A DNA stretch of 64,000 nucleotides from assembly GCF_040689395.1 (NCBI RefSeq), contig NZ_JBFAZX010000036.1, positions 1 through 64,000 on the forward strand, written 5' to 3'. The translations under genes were made by a program, and so were the position numbers. This DNA comes from Dactylosporangium sp040689395. Its GTDB lineage: Bacteria > Actinomycetota > Actinomycetes > Mycobacteriales > Micromonosporaceae. Below are positions 1-7,997 of the stretch, in pieces. Within the stretch, counting starts at the first letter, position 1. Every line of letters starts with the position of its first letter. The notes beneath the pieces were generated by a model. That model was given only the letters and a program-made list of their open reading frames with translations, was not told where the DNA came from and made no database searches.

Positions 1-75
1 CGTTACGAGGCAACGGTCGGGATCGCCTCGATCATCATCTGGCTCCGCGCGAAACCCGACCGCCGTCAACCATGA
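1..75 (+). pseudogene. C-terminal end of a possible IS5-type transposase (cut by window edge)
   Basis: The first 24 codons read in frame to a TGA and encode RYEATVGIASIIIWLRAKP followed by DRRQP. The arginine-tyrosine-glutamate start and the hydrophobic IASIIIWLR end resemble the last residues of IS5-family DDE transposases, where a similar helix closes the protein. The rest lies outside the window, so neither completeness nor catalytic residues can be judged. It could also be the tail of an unrelated protein. Confidence 0.3.
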
Positions 76-170
76 TCCATCAGACAGGCCCTAGTCTGTC
101 CCGGCCCGTTCGAGCCTGTTCCGGCTCGGTCAGGCTTCGGCGGTCGCGGCGGTGCCCTCCAGTGAAACGG

Positions 171-206
171 CGAACGCCCCCGGGCGGGAGGGCCCAGGGG
201 CGTTCG
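171..206 (-). terminator. Hairpin terminator downstream of rho
   Basis: A perfect 10-bp stem (CGAACGCCCC with GGGGCGTTCG) encloses a 16-nt loop and lies 13 nt past the rho stop codon. There is no T-run, as is usual in actinobacteria. Confidence 0.7.
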
Positions 207-218
207 GCGTCGGATCTC

Positions 219-2276
219 TTAATCGCCCGGTGTGGTCTGGGCGATCTGCATGAGGAACTCGACGTTGGTCCGGGTCTTCTTGAGCTTGTCCAGCAGGAGG
301 TTGAGCGCCTCCTGCGAGTCGAGGGCGTGCAGCACCTTGCGCAGCTTGATGACGATCGCAAGCTCGTCCGGGGCCAGGAGGATCTCCTCCTTGCGGGTGC
401 CGGACGGGTCGATGTCGATCGCCGGGAAGATGCGCCGGTCGGCGATCTTCCGGTCGAGCTTGAGCTCGGCGTTACCGGTGCCCTTGAACTCCTCGAAGAT
501 GACCGTGTCGCCCGTGGACCCGGTCTCGACCAGGGCCGTGGCGATGATGGTCAGCGAGCCGCCGTTCTCGATGTTGCGGGCGGCGCCGAGGAAGCGCTTG
601 GGCGGGTACAGCGCCGTCGAGTCGATACCGCCGGACAGGATGCGGCCGGAGGCGGGCGACGCGTTGTTGTAGGCGCGGCCCAGACGCGTGATCGAGTCGA
701 GCAGCACGACCACGTCATGGCCCAGCTCGACCAGGCGCTTGGCCCGCTCGATCGACAGCTCGGCGACCGTGGCGTGGTCCGTCGGCGGCCGGTCGAAGGT
801 CGAGGCGATGACCTCACCCTTCACCGAGCGCTGCATGTCGGTGACCTCTTCGGGCCGCTCGTCGACCAGGACCACCATCAGGTGGCACTCGGGGTTGTTG
901 CGGGTGATCGCGTTCGCGATCGCCTGCAGCACCATGGTCTTGCCGGCCTTCGGCGGCGACACGATGAGCGCGCGCTGGCCCTTGCCGATCGGCATCACCA
1001 GGTCGATGACGCGCGTGGTGAGGATGTTCGGCTCGGTCTCCAGCCGCAGGCGGTCCTGCGGGTAGAGCGGGGTCAGCTTGTAGAACTCGGGGCGGCGCTT
1101 GGCCTCCTCCGGGTCCATCCCGTTGACCGTGTCGAGCCGCACGAGCGGGTTGTACTTGTCCCGCCGCTGCTCGCCGTCGCGCGGCTGGCGCACCGCGCCG
1201 GTGACGGCGTCGCCGCGGCGCAGGCCGTAGCGCTTGACCTGCGACATGGCGACGTAGACGTCGTTGGAGCCGGACAGGTAACCCGTGGTGCGCACGAACG
1301 CGTAGTTGTCCAGCACGTCGAGGATGCCGGCCACGGGCACGAGGACGTCGTCCTCGCTGACCTGCGGCTCGTTGCCGCGGCTGCTCCCGGTGGTCTCGGC
1401 GCCGTCGCGGTCACGGCCACGGCGGCGGTCGCGGAACCGGCTGCGCCGCCCGCGACGGCCGGTGCCGTCGTCGTCGCCCTCGTCGTCGGCGAAGCCGCCG
1501 CGCTGGTTGCGGTCGGTCCGATCGGCACGGTCACCCCGCTCGGCGCGGTCGGCGCCGTTGCGCTCCGCCCGCTCCTGGCGCTCGGCGCGCTCGGTCCGGT
1601 CGCCGCGGTCGTTGCGCTCCGTGCGCTCGGCCCGCTCGGCCGCACGCTCGGTCCGCTCCGCACGCTCGGTCCGCTCAGGGCGCTCGGTCCGCTCCGGACG
1701 CTCGGTCCGCTCAGGGCGCTCGGCCCGCTCCGCACGCTCCGGGCGCTCGGCACGCTCGGGAGCGCCGCGCTCGGCCCGCTCGGCCGCGCGCTCGGCACGG
1801 CTGGGGCGCTCGGCCCGCTCGGCGACGGGCGCCGCGGCGGCCGGCTCGGCAGCCGCGGCTGGAGCGGCGGTCTCCTCGCGGGTGGCTCGCGGCTCCGGCG
1901 GACCGGCGGCCCGGGTGGCCCGACGAGGGGTGCGGACCGGCGCTTCGGTGACCTCGGTGGCGGAGGGCCACTCGGCCTCGGGGGTCTCCGCGCGGGCCTC
2001 ACTCCGCCTGGCCCGCGTGGTCCGGGCGGGCGCGGCCGCGGGGCGCGACTCGCCCGCCTGACGCTCCTGGATGGCGGCGACGAGCTCGCCCTTGCGCATG
2101 CGCGCGGTGCCGGAGATGCCCAACGAGGCGGCCATGCTCTGCAACTCGGGCAGCAGCATGCCGGCCAACCCCGTGCCCGAGCGCCGCCGACGCGTCGCGC
2201 CGGCCTCGGCGCCGTCGGCCTCAACCGCGGTGCGGTCGGTGGAGACATCCGACGTGACGTCGGTGGTGTCGCTCAA
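219..2276 (-). CDS. rho: Transcription termination factor Rho
   Basis: Hexameric ATP-dependent RNA helicase that ends transcription at rut-containing RNAs. The 685-residue protein has an N-terminal Rho-N helical domain (about residues 35-75, LLPELQSMAASLGI), then a disordered Ala/Arg/Glu-rich insertion to about residue 290. The cold-shock-type RNA-binding domain follows (LVPVAGILDVLDNYAFVR), then the ATPase with the P-loop SPPKAGKT, Walker B VVVLLDSITR and the C-terminal KEEILL region. It is much longer than E. coli Rho (419 residues) because of the insertion, a known actinobacterial trait. The start is a TTG with GGAAGGAA seven to eight bases upstream; the reading frame continues further upstream but that part looks non-coding. 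Gene order thrB-rho is typical of actinobacteria. Confidence 0.97.
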   Translation of the reverse strand: MSDTTDVTSDVSTDRTAVEADGAEAGATRRRRSGTGLAGMLLPELQSMAASLGISGTARMRKGELVAAIQERQAGESRPAAAPARTTRARRSEARAETPEAEWPSATEVTEAPVRTPRRATRAAGPPEPRATREETAAPAAAAEPAAAAPVAERAERPSRAERAAERAERGAPERAERPERAERAERPERTERPERTERPERTERAERTERAAERAERTERNDRGDRTERAERQERAERNGADRAERGDRADRTDRNQRGGFADDEGDDDGTGRRGRRSRFRDRRRGRDRDGAETTGSSRGNEPQVSEDDVLVPVAGILDVLDNYAFVRTTGYLSGSNDVYVAMSQVKRYGLRRGDAVTGAVRQPRDGEQRRDKYNPLVRLDTVNGMDPEEAKRRPEFYKLTPLYPQDRLRLETEPNILTTRVIDLVMPIGKGQRALIVSPPKAGKTMVLQAIANAITRNNPECHLMVVLVDERPEEVTDMQRSVKGEVIASTFDRPPTDHATVAELSIERAKRLVELGHDVVVLLDSITRLGRAYNNASPASGRILSGGIDSTALYPPKRFLGAARNIENGGSLTIIATALVETGSTGDTVIFEEFKGTGNAELKLDRKIADRRIFPAIDIDPSGTRKEEILLAPDELAIVIKLRKVLHALDSQEALNLLLDKLKKTRTNVEFLMQIAQTTPGD
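1500..1830 (-). repeat. Low-complexity RAER/ERPE repeat tract inside rho
   Basis: Inside the Rho insertion the protein repeats units such as RAER, ERPERTERPE and DRADRTDR over roughly 110 residues. The DNA shows matching tandem CGCTCGG-type units. The repeat leaves all frames open, which creates long spurious reading frames on the opposite strand. Confidence 0.9.
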
Positions 2277-2542
2277 TGGATTCCTTCCCTCGTTAGGCCG
2301 GGGGCTGCCCGGATACGAGAACGATGGCCGGGTGGCCCACGGGTACTCCCGCCTCGCGCGCGATACGGGAGGTGTTGCAGCGCTGTGCCGGTGGGCGCGG
2401 ACGCCACCATTTGCGTCACTGGCCCAGCCGTGCGCGCGCGACCACACGAAACGCGGGTTGGCGGCCGGGCGTGTGCAAGGGGTGCCACGGAATTCGGAGC
2501 ACGCCGCCCCGCATGAGATCGCCGCACTGAGCGGCTGCTGTA

Positions 2543-2571
2543 AGACTAGAGTAATCAACTCCGTCAGTCAG
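2543..2571 (-). promoter_or_regulatory. Predicted rho promoter and long leader
   Basis: On the minus strand CTGACT and TAGTCT are separated by 17 bp and fit an actinobacterial -35/-10 pair. Transcription from here would give a leader of about 260 nt (down to 2277) before the TTG start. The leader RNA is C-rich with few stable pairings near its middle, which would suit autogenous Rho control, but that is inference. Confidence 0.45.
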
Positions 2572-2608
2572 CGGCAACAGGGTCCCGCTCGGCGTGTTCC
2601 AGCGTACC

Positions 2609-3505
2609 TCATCCCAGGTAACCGCTGACCCGCGCGCCCGTCACATCGACATCCAGCGGCAGAACACGCCAACCCGGCACCGGCCGCGGCGTCCAGCCGC
2701 CGGTGCCGAACGCGAGCACGCTGGGGCCCGCGCCGGACACCACGGCGGCCACCCCCTCGCCGCGCAATTGCGCCAGAAGGCTTGCCGTCAACGGCATTCC
2801 CGCCGCTCGGTACCCCTGGTGCAGCCGATCCTCCGTCGCCGCGAACAGCAGCCCAGGGTCGCTCGTCAGCGCGTGCACCAGCAGCGCGCAGCGCCCGGCG
2901 TTGAAGGCGGCCTCGGCGTGCGGCACGGTCTTGGGCAGCGCCGCGCGCGCCTCCTCGGTCAGCCCGCGCACCTCGGGCACGAAGACCACCGGGCGGACGT
3001 CCTCGGCCGGCTCCAGGCGCACGGCGGCGGCCCGCCCGCGCTCGCCCCAGGCGATCGTGAAGCCGCCGAGCAGGCACGGCGCCACGTTGTCGGGGTGGCC
3101 CTCGATCTCGTCGGCGAGCGTGAGCGCGGCGGCGTCGTCCATGCGCTCGGCGCCGTCCTGCACGAGCGCGCGCGCCAGCACGATGCCGGCGACGATCGCG
3201 GCCGAGGACGAGCCGAGGCCGCGCGCCTGAGGAATGCGGTTGCGGCAACGCAGCGCGAGCCCGGCCGGGTGCTCGCCCAGCCGGTCGAACGCCCGGCGCA
3301 TCGCCCGCACCACGAGGTGGCTCTCGTCGCCGGGCAGCTCGCCCGCGCCCTCGCCGGTCACCTCGACGTTCACCCCGCCGGTGCTCACGCGCGCCTCGAC
3401 CTCGTCATAGAGCGTCAGGGCCAGGCCGAGCGCGTCGAAGCCCGGACCGAGGTTGGCGCTGGTGGCGGGCACGCGAACGACGACGGGATCGAGCAGTAGG
3501 GCCAT
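2609..3505 (-). CDS. thrB: Homoserine kinase
   Basis: Phosphorylates L-homoserine to O-phosphohomoserine, the substrate of threonine synthase. The 298-residue protein is a GHMP kinase: the N-terminal strand VRVPATSANLGPGFDALG, the ATP-binding PxxxGLGSS-type loop (IPQARGLGSSSAAI) near residue 90, and the C-terminal GAGPSVLAFG motif are all present. Length is normal for the family. It lies just upstream of rho on the same strand, as in many actinobacteria, but is separated from thrC by a 3.4-kb block of unrelated genes. The ribosome-binding site before the ATG is weak. Confidence 0.96.
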   Translation of the reverse strand: MALLLDPVVVRVPATSANLGPGFDALGLALTLYDEVEARVSTGGVNVEVTGEGAGELPGDESHLVVRAMRRAFDRLGEHPAGLALRCRNRIPQARGLGSSSAAIVAGIVLARALVQDGAERMDDAAALTLADEIEGHPDNVAPCLLGGFTIAWGERGRAAAVRLEPAEDVRPVVFVPEVRGLTEEARAALPKTVPHAEAAFNAGRCALLVHALTSDPGLLFAATEDRLHQGYRAAGMPLTASLLAQLRGEGVAAVVSGAGPSVLAFGTGGWTPRPVPGWRVLPLDVDVTGARVSGYLG

Positions 3506-3534
3506 GCGGACATCTCACCATGGCACGTGTGCGC

Positions 3535-3732
3535 TCAGTCTTCGGGATCGACGTCTTCTGACGCCACCCCGTCCCGTCCCCGCCTGACCTCACGCCCGGC
3601 CTGGCGCAGGGCGAGGCGCAGCGCGAACTCGATCTGGCCGTTCACGCTGCGCAGGTCGTCGCCGGCCCAGCGCGCGATCGCGTCGTAGACCTGGGGATCG
3701 AGCCGCAGGAGCAGCTTCTTGCGCTCGGGCAC
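3535..3732 (-). CDS. Ribbon-helix-helix (Arc-type) DNA-binding protein
   Basis: A 65-residue protein with a short beta strand (KKLLLRLDPQVYDAI) followed by two helices (RSVNGQIEFALRLALRQAGR), the layout of Arc/CopG ribbon-helix-helix repressors, and an acidic tail. The GTG start sits 2 nt after the stop of the SPFH gene, so the two are probably translationally coupled. The partner and target are unknown; the palindrome at 4604-4633, upstream of the same operon, is a plausible binding site. A longer in-frame version overlapping the SPFH gene is possible but less likely. Confidence 0.75.
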   Translation of the reverse strand: MPERKKLLLRLDPQVYDAIARWAGDDLRSVNGQIEFALRLALRQAGREVRRGRDGVASEDVDPED

Positions 3733-3734
3733 GG

Positions 3735-4586
3735 TCAGCCGTACAAGGTGCCGGTGTTCACGACGGGCTGCACGTTGCGGTCCCCGCACAGCACGACCAG
3801 CAGGTTGGCCACCATCTGCGCCTTGCGCTCCTCGTCGAGCTCGACCACCTGCAACTCCCCGAGGCGCTCCAGAGCGCTCTGCACCATGCCGACCGCACCC
3901 TCGACGATCTTGTACCGCGCGCTGACGATCGCGCTCGCCTGCTGCCGGGCGAGCATCGCCTGGGCGATCTCCGGCGCGTAGGCGAGGTGGGTGATGCGCG
4001 ACTCGAGCACCTCGACGCCGGCGAGCGCGACCCGCTCCCCCAGCTCGGTGGTCAGCTCCTCGCTCACCACGTTGCCCTCGCGCAGGCTGGCCCGGCCGTC
4101 CTCGTGCGACTCGTAGGGGTAGCTCGTGGCGAGATGGCGCACCGCCGCCTCGGCCTGCACGGCGACGTAGGAGATGTGGTCGTCGACGCCGAACGACGCC
4201 TTGAACGTGTCGACCACGCGCCAGACGACGACGGCCGCGATCTCGACCGGGTTGCCGTCGGCGTCGGAGACCTTGAGCCGGTCGGTCTCGAAGTTGCGCA
4301 CCCGCCTCGACAGGCGGCGCTTCGTGCTCAGCGGGACGGTCCAGTGGAAGCCGGCCTCGGAGACGGTGCCGACGTAGCGCCCGAAGAACTGGATGACCCG
4401 CGCCTCGTTCGGGTTGACCACGGTGAATCCGCTCAGGATCACGGCGCCGACCACGATCAGCGCGGCGACCGTCGCACCCCCGGGCTCTTCCGCGAGGTTG
4501 ACACCGGCCGCGACCGCGGCGACCGCGAGGATGACCAGCACGCCGACCATCGCGAACCCGGCGACCCGGAACGCCCGTCGCTCCAT
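3735..4586 (-). CDS. SPFH/Band-7 domain membrane protein
   Basis: A 283-residue membrane-anchored protein with two N-terminal transmembrane segments (about residues 8-28 and 38-56). An SPFH/Band-7 domain follows, beginning VVNPNEARVIQFFGRYVGT and including the ITHLAYAPEIAQAMLARQQA region. Such proteins (stomatin, prohibitin and flotillin relatives) form membrane microdomain scaffolds; the exact job here cannot be read from sequence. An AAGGAG ribosome-binding site precedes the ATG. It forms an operon with the downstream ribbon-helix-helix gene, and a large palindrome lies just 5' of the ribosome-binding site. Confidence 0.88.
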   Translation of the reverse strand: MERRAFRVAGFAMVGVLVILAVAAVAAGVNLAEEPGGATVAALIVVGAVILSGFTVVNPNEARVIQFFGRYVGTVSEAGFHWTVPLSTKRRLSRRVRNFETDRLKVSDADGNPVEIAAVVVWRVVDTFKASFGVDDHISYVAVQAEAAVRHLATSYPYESHEDGRASLREGNVVSEELTTELGERVALAGVEVLESRITHLAYAPEIAQAMLARQQASAIVSARYKIVEGAVGMVQSALERLGELQVVELDEERKAQMVANLLVVLCGDRNVQPVVNTGTLYG

Positions 4587-4603
4587 GTGACTACTCCTTG
4601 GGG

Positions 4604-4633
4604 GGCTATCGAAGTGATATCACTACGATAGCC
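4604..4633. promoter_or_regulatory. 30-bp palindromic operator upstream of the SPFH operon
   Basis: The arms GGCTATCG and CGATAGCC flank a perfect GTGATATCAC core; 14 of 15 base pairs match. It ends 18 bases before the SPFH start codon, immediately upstream of the ribosome-binding site, a position where a bound dimer or tetramer would block transcription. Confidence 0.7.
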
Positions 4634-4717
4634 GCACCGTGCAAGTCCCTTCCGCCGCGACGCCTCGGTGGCGCACAAGATGACGAGCCGGGCGCCGCGT
4701 GCGGAGGTTGCGAGCCA

Positions 4718-5980
4718 TCACTCCTGCGGGGCCGCCGGGGCGGAGCGACGCAGGGTGACCGCGGCCCAGCCGGCCGCGTAGAGCACGGTCACCGCACCCG
4801 AGACGGCGACCAGCAGGCGGGGGTCGGTGCGGTCGACGAAGGCGCCGACCGCGAGCTGGCTGGCGGCGATCGACAGGGTGGCGAGCATGAAGTCGGTGGC
4901 GAACACGCGGCCGCGCAGGGCGTCGGGGATCTCGGCCTGCAGCACGTAGTTCGACATCATCCAGTTGGTGCCGCCCGCCAGGTGGGCCAGCACCACGCCG
5001 GCCAGGACGAGCGGGAGCCAGGTCACCAGGCTGACGCCGATGTAGGCGAGGCCGTAGAGGGTCATCGACAGCGCGAGGCCGGGCAGCAGCCAGGCGCGGC
5101 GGGACAGCGCCCGGCGCAGCAGGAGCGGCCCGATCAGGGCGCCCAGGCCGCGGGCGGCGAAGAGCAGGCCGGTGCCCAGCGGGCCGGCGCCCAGCGCGGC
5201 GGCCAGGACGGGGAAGACCGTGAGGACGCCGTTGCCGAGGCCGACCGCCGACTTGACGGTCACCAGGGACGCGACGCGGGGGTTTCCGCGGATGTACCGC
5301 AATGCCTCGGCGATGGCGGCGAACGGGCGCGACGGCTCGGCGTCGCGCTCGGCCTGCAGCGGCCGGCGGACCCGCCAGACCTGCAGCGCCGACAGCGACA
5401 CCAGGACGGCGGCGAGCGCGAAGCACGGATAGGGGCCGAACGCCTGCGAGGCGATGCCGCCCAGGGAGGCGCCGATCACGAGCATCGTGCCCCACGCCGA
5501 GCCGCTCAGCGCGTTGGCCGCGGAGAGGTCGGCGGCGTCCACGACGTTGGGCAGCGCGGCCTGGGCGGCCGGGGCGAAGAACGCCTTGGCGACGGCGATC
5601 GCGCCGACGGCGACGAGCGCCACCCAGGCCGTCGCCGGGGTGCGGACCAGCAGCAGGGCGAGGGCGCAGGCGGCCATGGCGAGGTCCGCGACGATGAGGA
5701 TGCGGCGGCGGTCGAAGCGGTCGGCGACGGTTCCGGTGTACGGCAGCAGCAGCGCGGTCACGCCGGTGTCGGCGGCCAGGACGAAGGCGCCCCACATGCC
5801 GCTCCCGGTCAGGTGGGGCAGCAGCGTGAGCAGCGGGATCATCACGAACCAGTCGGCACCCAGGCCGATCAGGTCCGCGGCGAAGAGGTTGCGGAAGTCC
5901 TTGTTGCGGGTAAGGACCGAGAGGGCGGGCGGCACCGGTACACCGTAGTTGCCCCCGAGGCCACGCTTACGCCCGCCCAT
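4718..5980 (-). CDS. Major facilitator superfamily exporter (MFS_3/EntS-like)
   Basis: A 420-residue integral membrane protein with about twelve hydrophobic segments. The cytoplasmic loop TGTVADRFDRRRILI after the second or third segment matches the MFS A-motif. The overall pattern, starting LTRNKDFRNLFAADLIG, resembles EntS-type exporters for siderophores or drugs; the substrate is unknown. The ATG at 5980 was chosen because the upstream part of the frame is not protein-like; a GTG about 45 bases further in is an alternative. It interrupts the usual thrC-thrB neighbourhood. Confidence 0.85.
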   Translation of the reverse strand: MGGRKRGLGGNYGVPVPPALSVLTRNKDFRNLFAADLIGLGADWFVMIPLLTLLPHLTGSGMWGAFVLAADTGVTALLLPYTGTVADRFDRRRILIVADLAMAACALALLLVRTPATAWVALVAVGAIAVAKAFFAPAAQAALPNVVDAADLSAANALSGSAWGTMLVIGASLGGIASQAFGPYPCFALAAVLVSLSALQVWRVRRPLQAERDAEPSRPFAAIAEALRYIRGNPRVASLVTVKSAVGLGNGVLTVFPVLAAALGAGPLGTGLLFAARGLGALIGPLLLRRALSRRAWLLPGLALSMTLYGLAYIGVSLVTWLPLVLAGVVLAHLAGGTNWMMSNYVLQAEIPDALRGRVFATDFMLATLSIAASQLAVGAFVDRTDPRLLVAVSGAVTVLYAAGWAAVTLRRSAPAAPQE

Positions 5981-6842
5981 ACTGCCGGAATGCGTCGGTC
6001 GGGCGTTTCGTACCGCTACCGCCGACCCCACTCCGATTCGCACCGTGGTCAATTCCCATTGCACGGCGCCAGATCGCCTCGACGCCACGTCCTCGTTCAA
6101 CTCCGAGCCGGCCGTAGTGATGGAACTGCGGGCCGCGGTGCGCCTGGCGCTGCGGCCGCCGGTCGCGTCAACCGCGCGAACCTGCCCCCGAAACGCACCA
6201 ATCAGACAATCCGCCGCCCTCTCTGTGATTTCCGTAACTCGCCGAGGATTACGCGATCTGGCTGCGGATCGTGGACGCTCGGCGCCGACTCGTCAGCCGC
6301 GTCTGAGCACCATCTGCGGATTCGCACATATCGCGGTGGCACCCCCGATTTCTCCGTATTCCATACGCGTCGGGAGGTCGACGGCCAGCAATTCGGTTGG
6401 GGCCGAGTCGCATGAGCAGCACCGTTTCGGGCGCGGGGTCGAGGAGCCGTGAGCGGCGCAGCCCGTGGCGGGCGAGGTGGTCGAGCTTGAGCGGACCGGC
6501 TTCAACGCCGCACGCGACGCCGTCCTCGCCGACCAGACCGGCCAAGCCGACCGGCAGCACTTCGGCGGCAAGCGCCGGGCCGGCCTCCTGGTGGACCTCG
6601 AGGGCCGCATCCTGCTGCCGGTGTGGGCGGCCGCCGTGGGGTTCCGTCCTCACGTCATCGCGGCGCCGGCCGACCGTGAGGTGTCGAGAACGAGTCGCGG
6701 TCCGGGTCGAACCCAGCGCGACCGGGCACGGTGACCCGCCGTGTCCGGTGGCCGGTGCGTCGGGCCCCGGCAGGTGGCGGCGACCGGGACGTGCAGCAGC
6801 CCGTCGCCCGAGGCGCCGTGTTCTTGCCCCACGGACATGGCA
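5981..6842. other. Gene-poor stretch between MFS gene and thrC terminator
   Basis: No convincing gene was found in about 860 bases. Short open frames exist on both strands around 6249-6734, including a plus-strand frame encoding GEVVELERTGFNAARDAV, but none has a clear ribosome-binding site or recognisable family. It may hold decayed coding sequence. Confidence 0.5.
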
Positions 6843-6874
6843 GGGCCGGGGCGCCCTTCAGGCAGCCCCGGCCC
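6843..6874 (-). terminator. Terminator of the argS-lysA-hom-thrC operon
   Basis: A perfect 10-bp GC stem (GGGCCGGGGC with GCCCCGGCCC) with a 12-nt loop lies about 70 bases past the thrC stop codon. Confidence 0.75.
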
Positions 6875-6941
6875 GTTGTCTCGCGGGAGGAACGGTCCGC
6901 AGGTGACGCGGACCCGAGCAATCTCGTTCTTGTGCCAGGTC

Positions 6942-7991
6942 CTATGCCAGGTCGAGCGCCTTGGCGGCGGCCAGGGGGTCGGCGGGGATCGTCGTCGGCG
7001 CGGGGGCGGTGGAGATCGCCCACTCCGGGTCCTTCAGGCCGTGGCCGGTGACCGTGCACACGACGGTCTGGCCCGGCTCGATGCGGCCCTGGGCGGAGGC
7101 CTGCAGCAGGCCCGCCACGCTCGCCGCGCTGCCCAGCTCCACGAAGACGCCGACCGAGCGGGCCAGCAGGCGATAGGCCTGCAGGATGTCACGGTCGGTG
7201 ACCGCGTCGATGTGGCCGCCGGACTCGTCGCGGGCGTCGATGGCCTTCGTCCAGCTCGCCGGGTTGCCGATGCGGATGGCGGTGGCGATCGTGCTCGGCT
7301 CGCGGACCACCTCGCCGCGCACGATCGGAGCGGCGCCGGAGGCCTGGAAGCCGAACATGCGCGGGCGGCGGGTGGCGTTGCCGGCGGCGTGGTCCTCCTT
7401 GTAGCCCATCCAGTACGCCGTGATGTTGCCGGCGTTGCCGACCGGCAGGCAGTGGATGTGCGGAGCGTCGCCGAGGCCCGCGACGATCTCGAAGGCGGCG
7501 GTCTTCTGGCCCTCGAGGCGGTCCGGGTTGACGGAGTTGACCAGCGACACCGGGTAGTCCAGCGACAGCTTGCTGGCGAGCGCCAGGCAGTCGTCGAAGT
7601 TGCCGGAGACCTGCAGCAGACGCGCGCCGTGCACGAGGGCCTGGGCCAGCTTGCCCAGCGCGATCTTGCCGGTCGGCACGAGGACGGCGCAGGTGATGCC
7701 GGCGCGCGCGGCATACGCGGCGGCCGACGCGGACGTGTTGCCCGTCGAGGCGCAGATGATCGCCTTCGCGCCGTTCTCGAGGGCCTTAGAGACCGCGACC
7801 GTCATGCCGCGGTCCTTGAAGGAGCCAGTCGGGTTGGCCCCCTCGACCTTGAGGTACACGTCGCAGCCGGTGCGCGCGGAGAGCTCTGGCGCCGGCAGTA
7901 GCGGCGTGTTGCCCTCGTGCAGCGTCACGACCGGGGTCTGCGGCCCGACCGGTAAGCGATCCCGGAACTCCTCGATCAAACCCCGCCACAT
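6942..7991 (-). CDS. thrC: Threonine synthase
   Basis: PLP-dependent enzyme that converts O-phosphohomoserine to threonine and phosphate. The 349-residue protein has the lysine that binds PLP in NPTGSFKDRGMT (about residue 60), the substrate loop ASTGNTSASAAAYAA, and the glycine-rich PLP phosphate loop PVGNAGNITAYW. Size matches the short actinobacterial class. GGGGAG precedes the ATG, and the gene starts 6 nt after the hom stop codon, so it is the last gene of the operon. Confidence 0.97.
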   Translation of the reverse strand: MWRGLIEEFRDRLPVGPQTPVVTLHEGNTPLLPAPELSARTGCDVYLKVEGANPTGSFKDRGMTVAVSKALENGAKAIICASTGNTSASAAAYAARAGITCAVLVPTGKIALGKLAQALVHGARLLQVSGNFDDCLALASKLSLDYPVSLVNSVNPDRLEGQKTAAFEIVAGLGDAPHIHCLPVGNAGNITAYWMGYKEDHAAGNATRRPRMFGFQASGAAPIVRGEVVREPSTIATAIRIGNPASWTKAIDARDESGGHIDAVTDRDILQAYRLLARSVGVFVELGSAASVAGLLQASAQGRIEPGQTVVCTVTGHGLKDPEWAISTAPAPTTIPADPLAAAKALDLA

Positions 7992-7997
7992 GGCGTT

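Noticed and set aside
72..2516. An 814-codon plus-strand open frame opposite rho
   Set aside because: It is created by the Arg/Glu repeat tract and high GC; it has Leu/Gly/Arg-rich low complexity and no domain, while rho is certain on the other strand.
6465..6734. A plus-strand frame (GEVVELERTGFNAARDAV) in the gap upstream of the thrC terminator
   Set aside because: There is no ribosome-binding site and no recognisable family, and overlapping frames on the other strand are equally good; reported only as an unresolved region.
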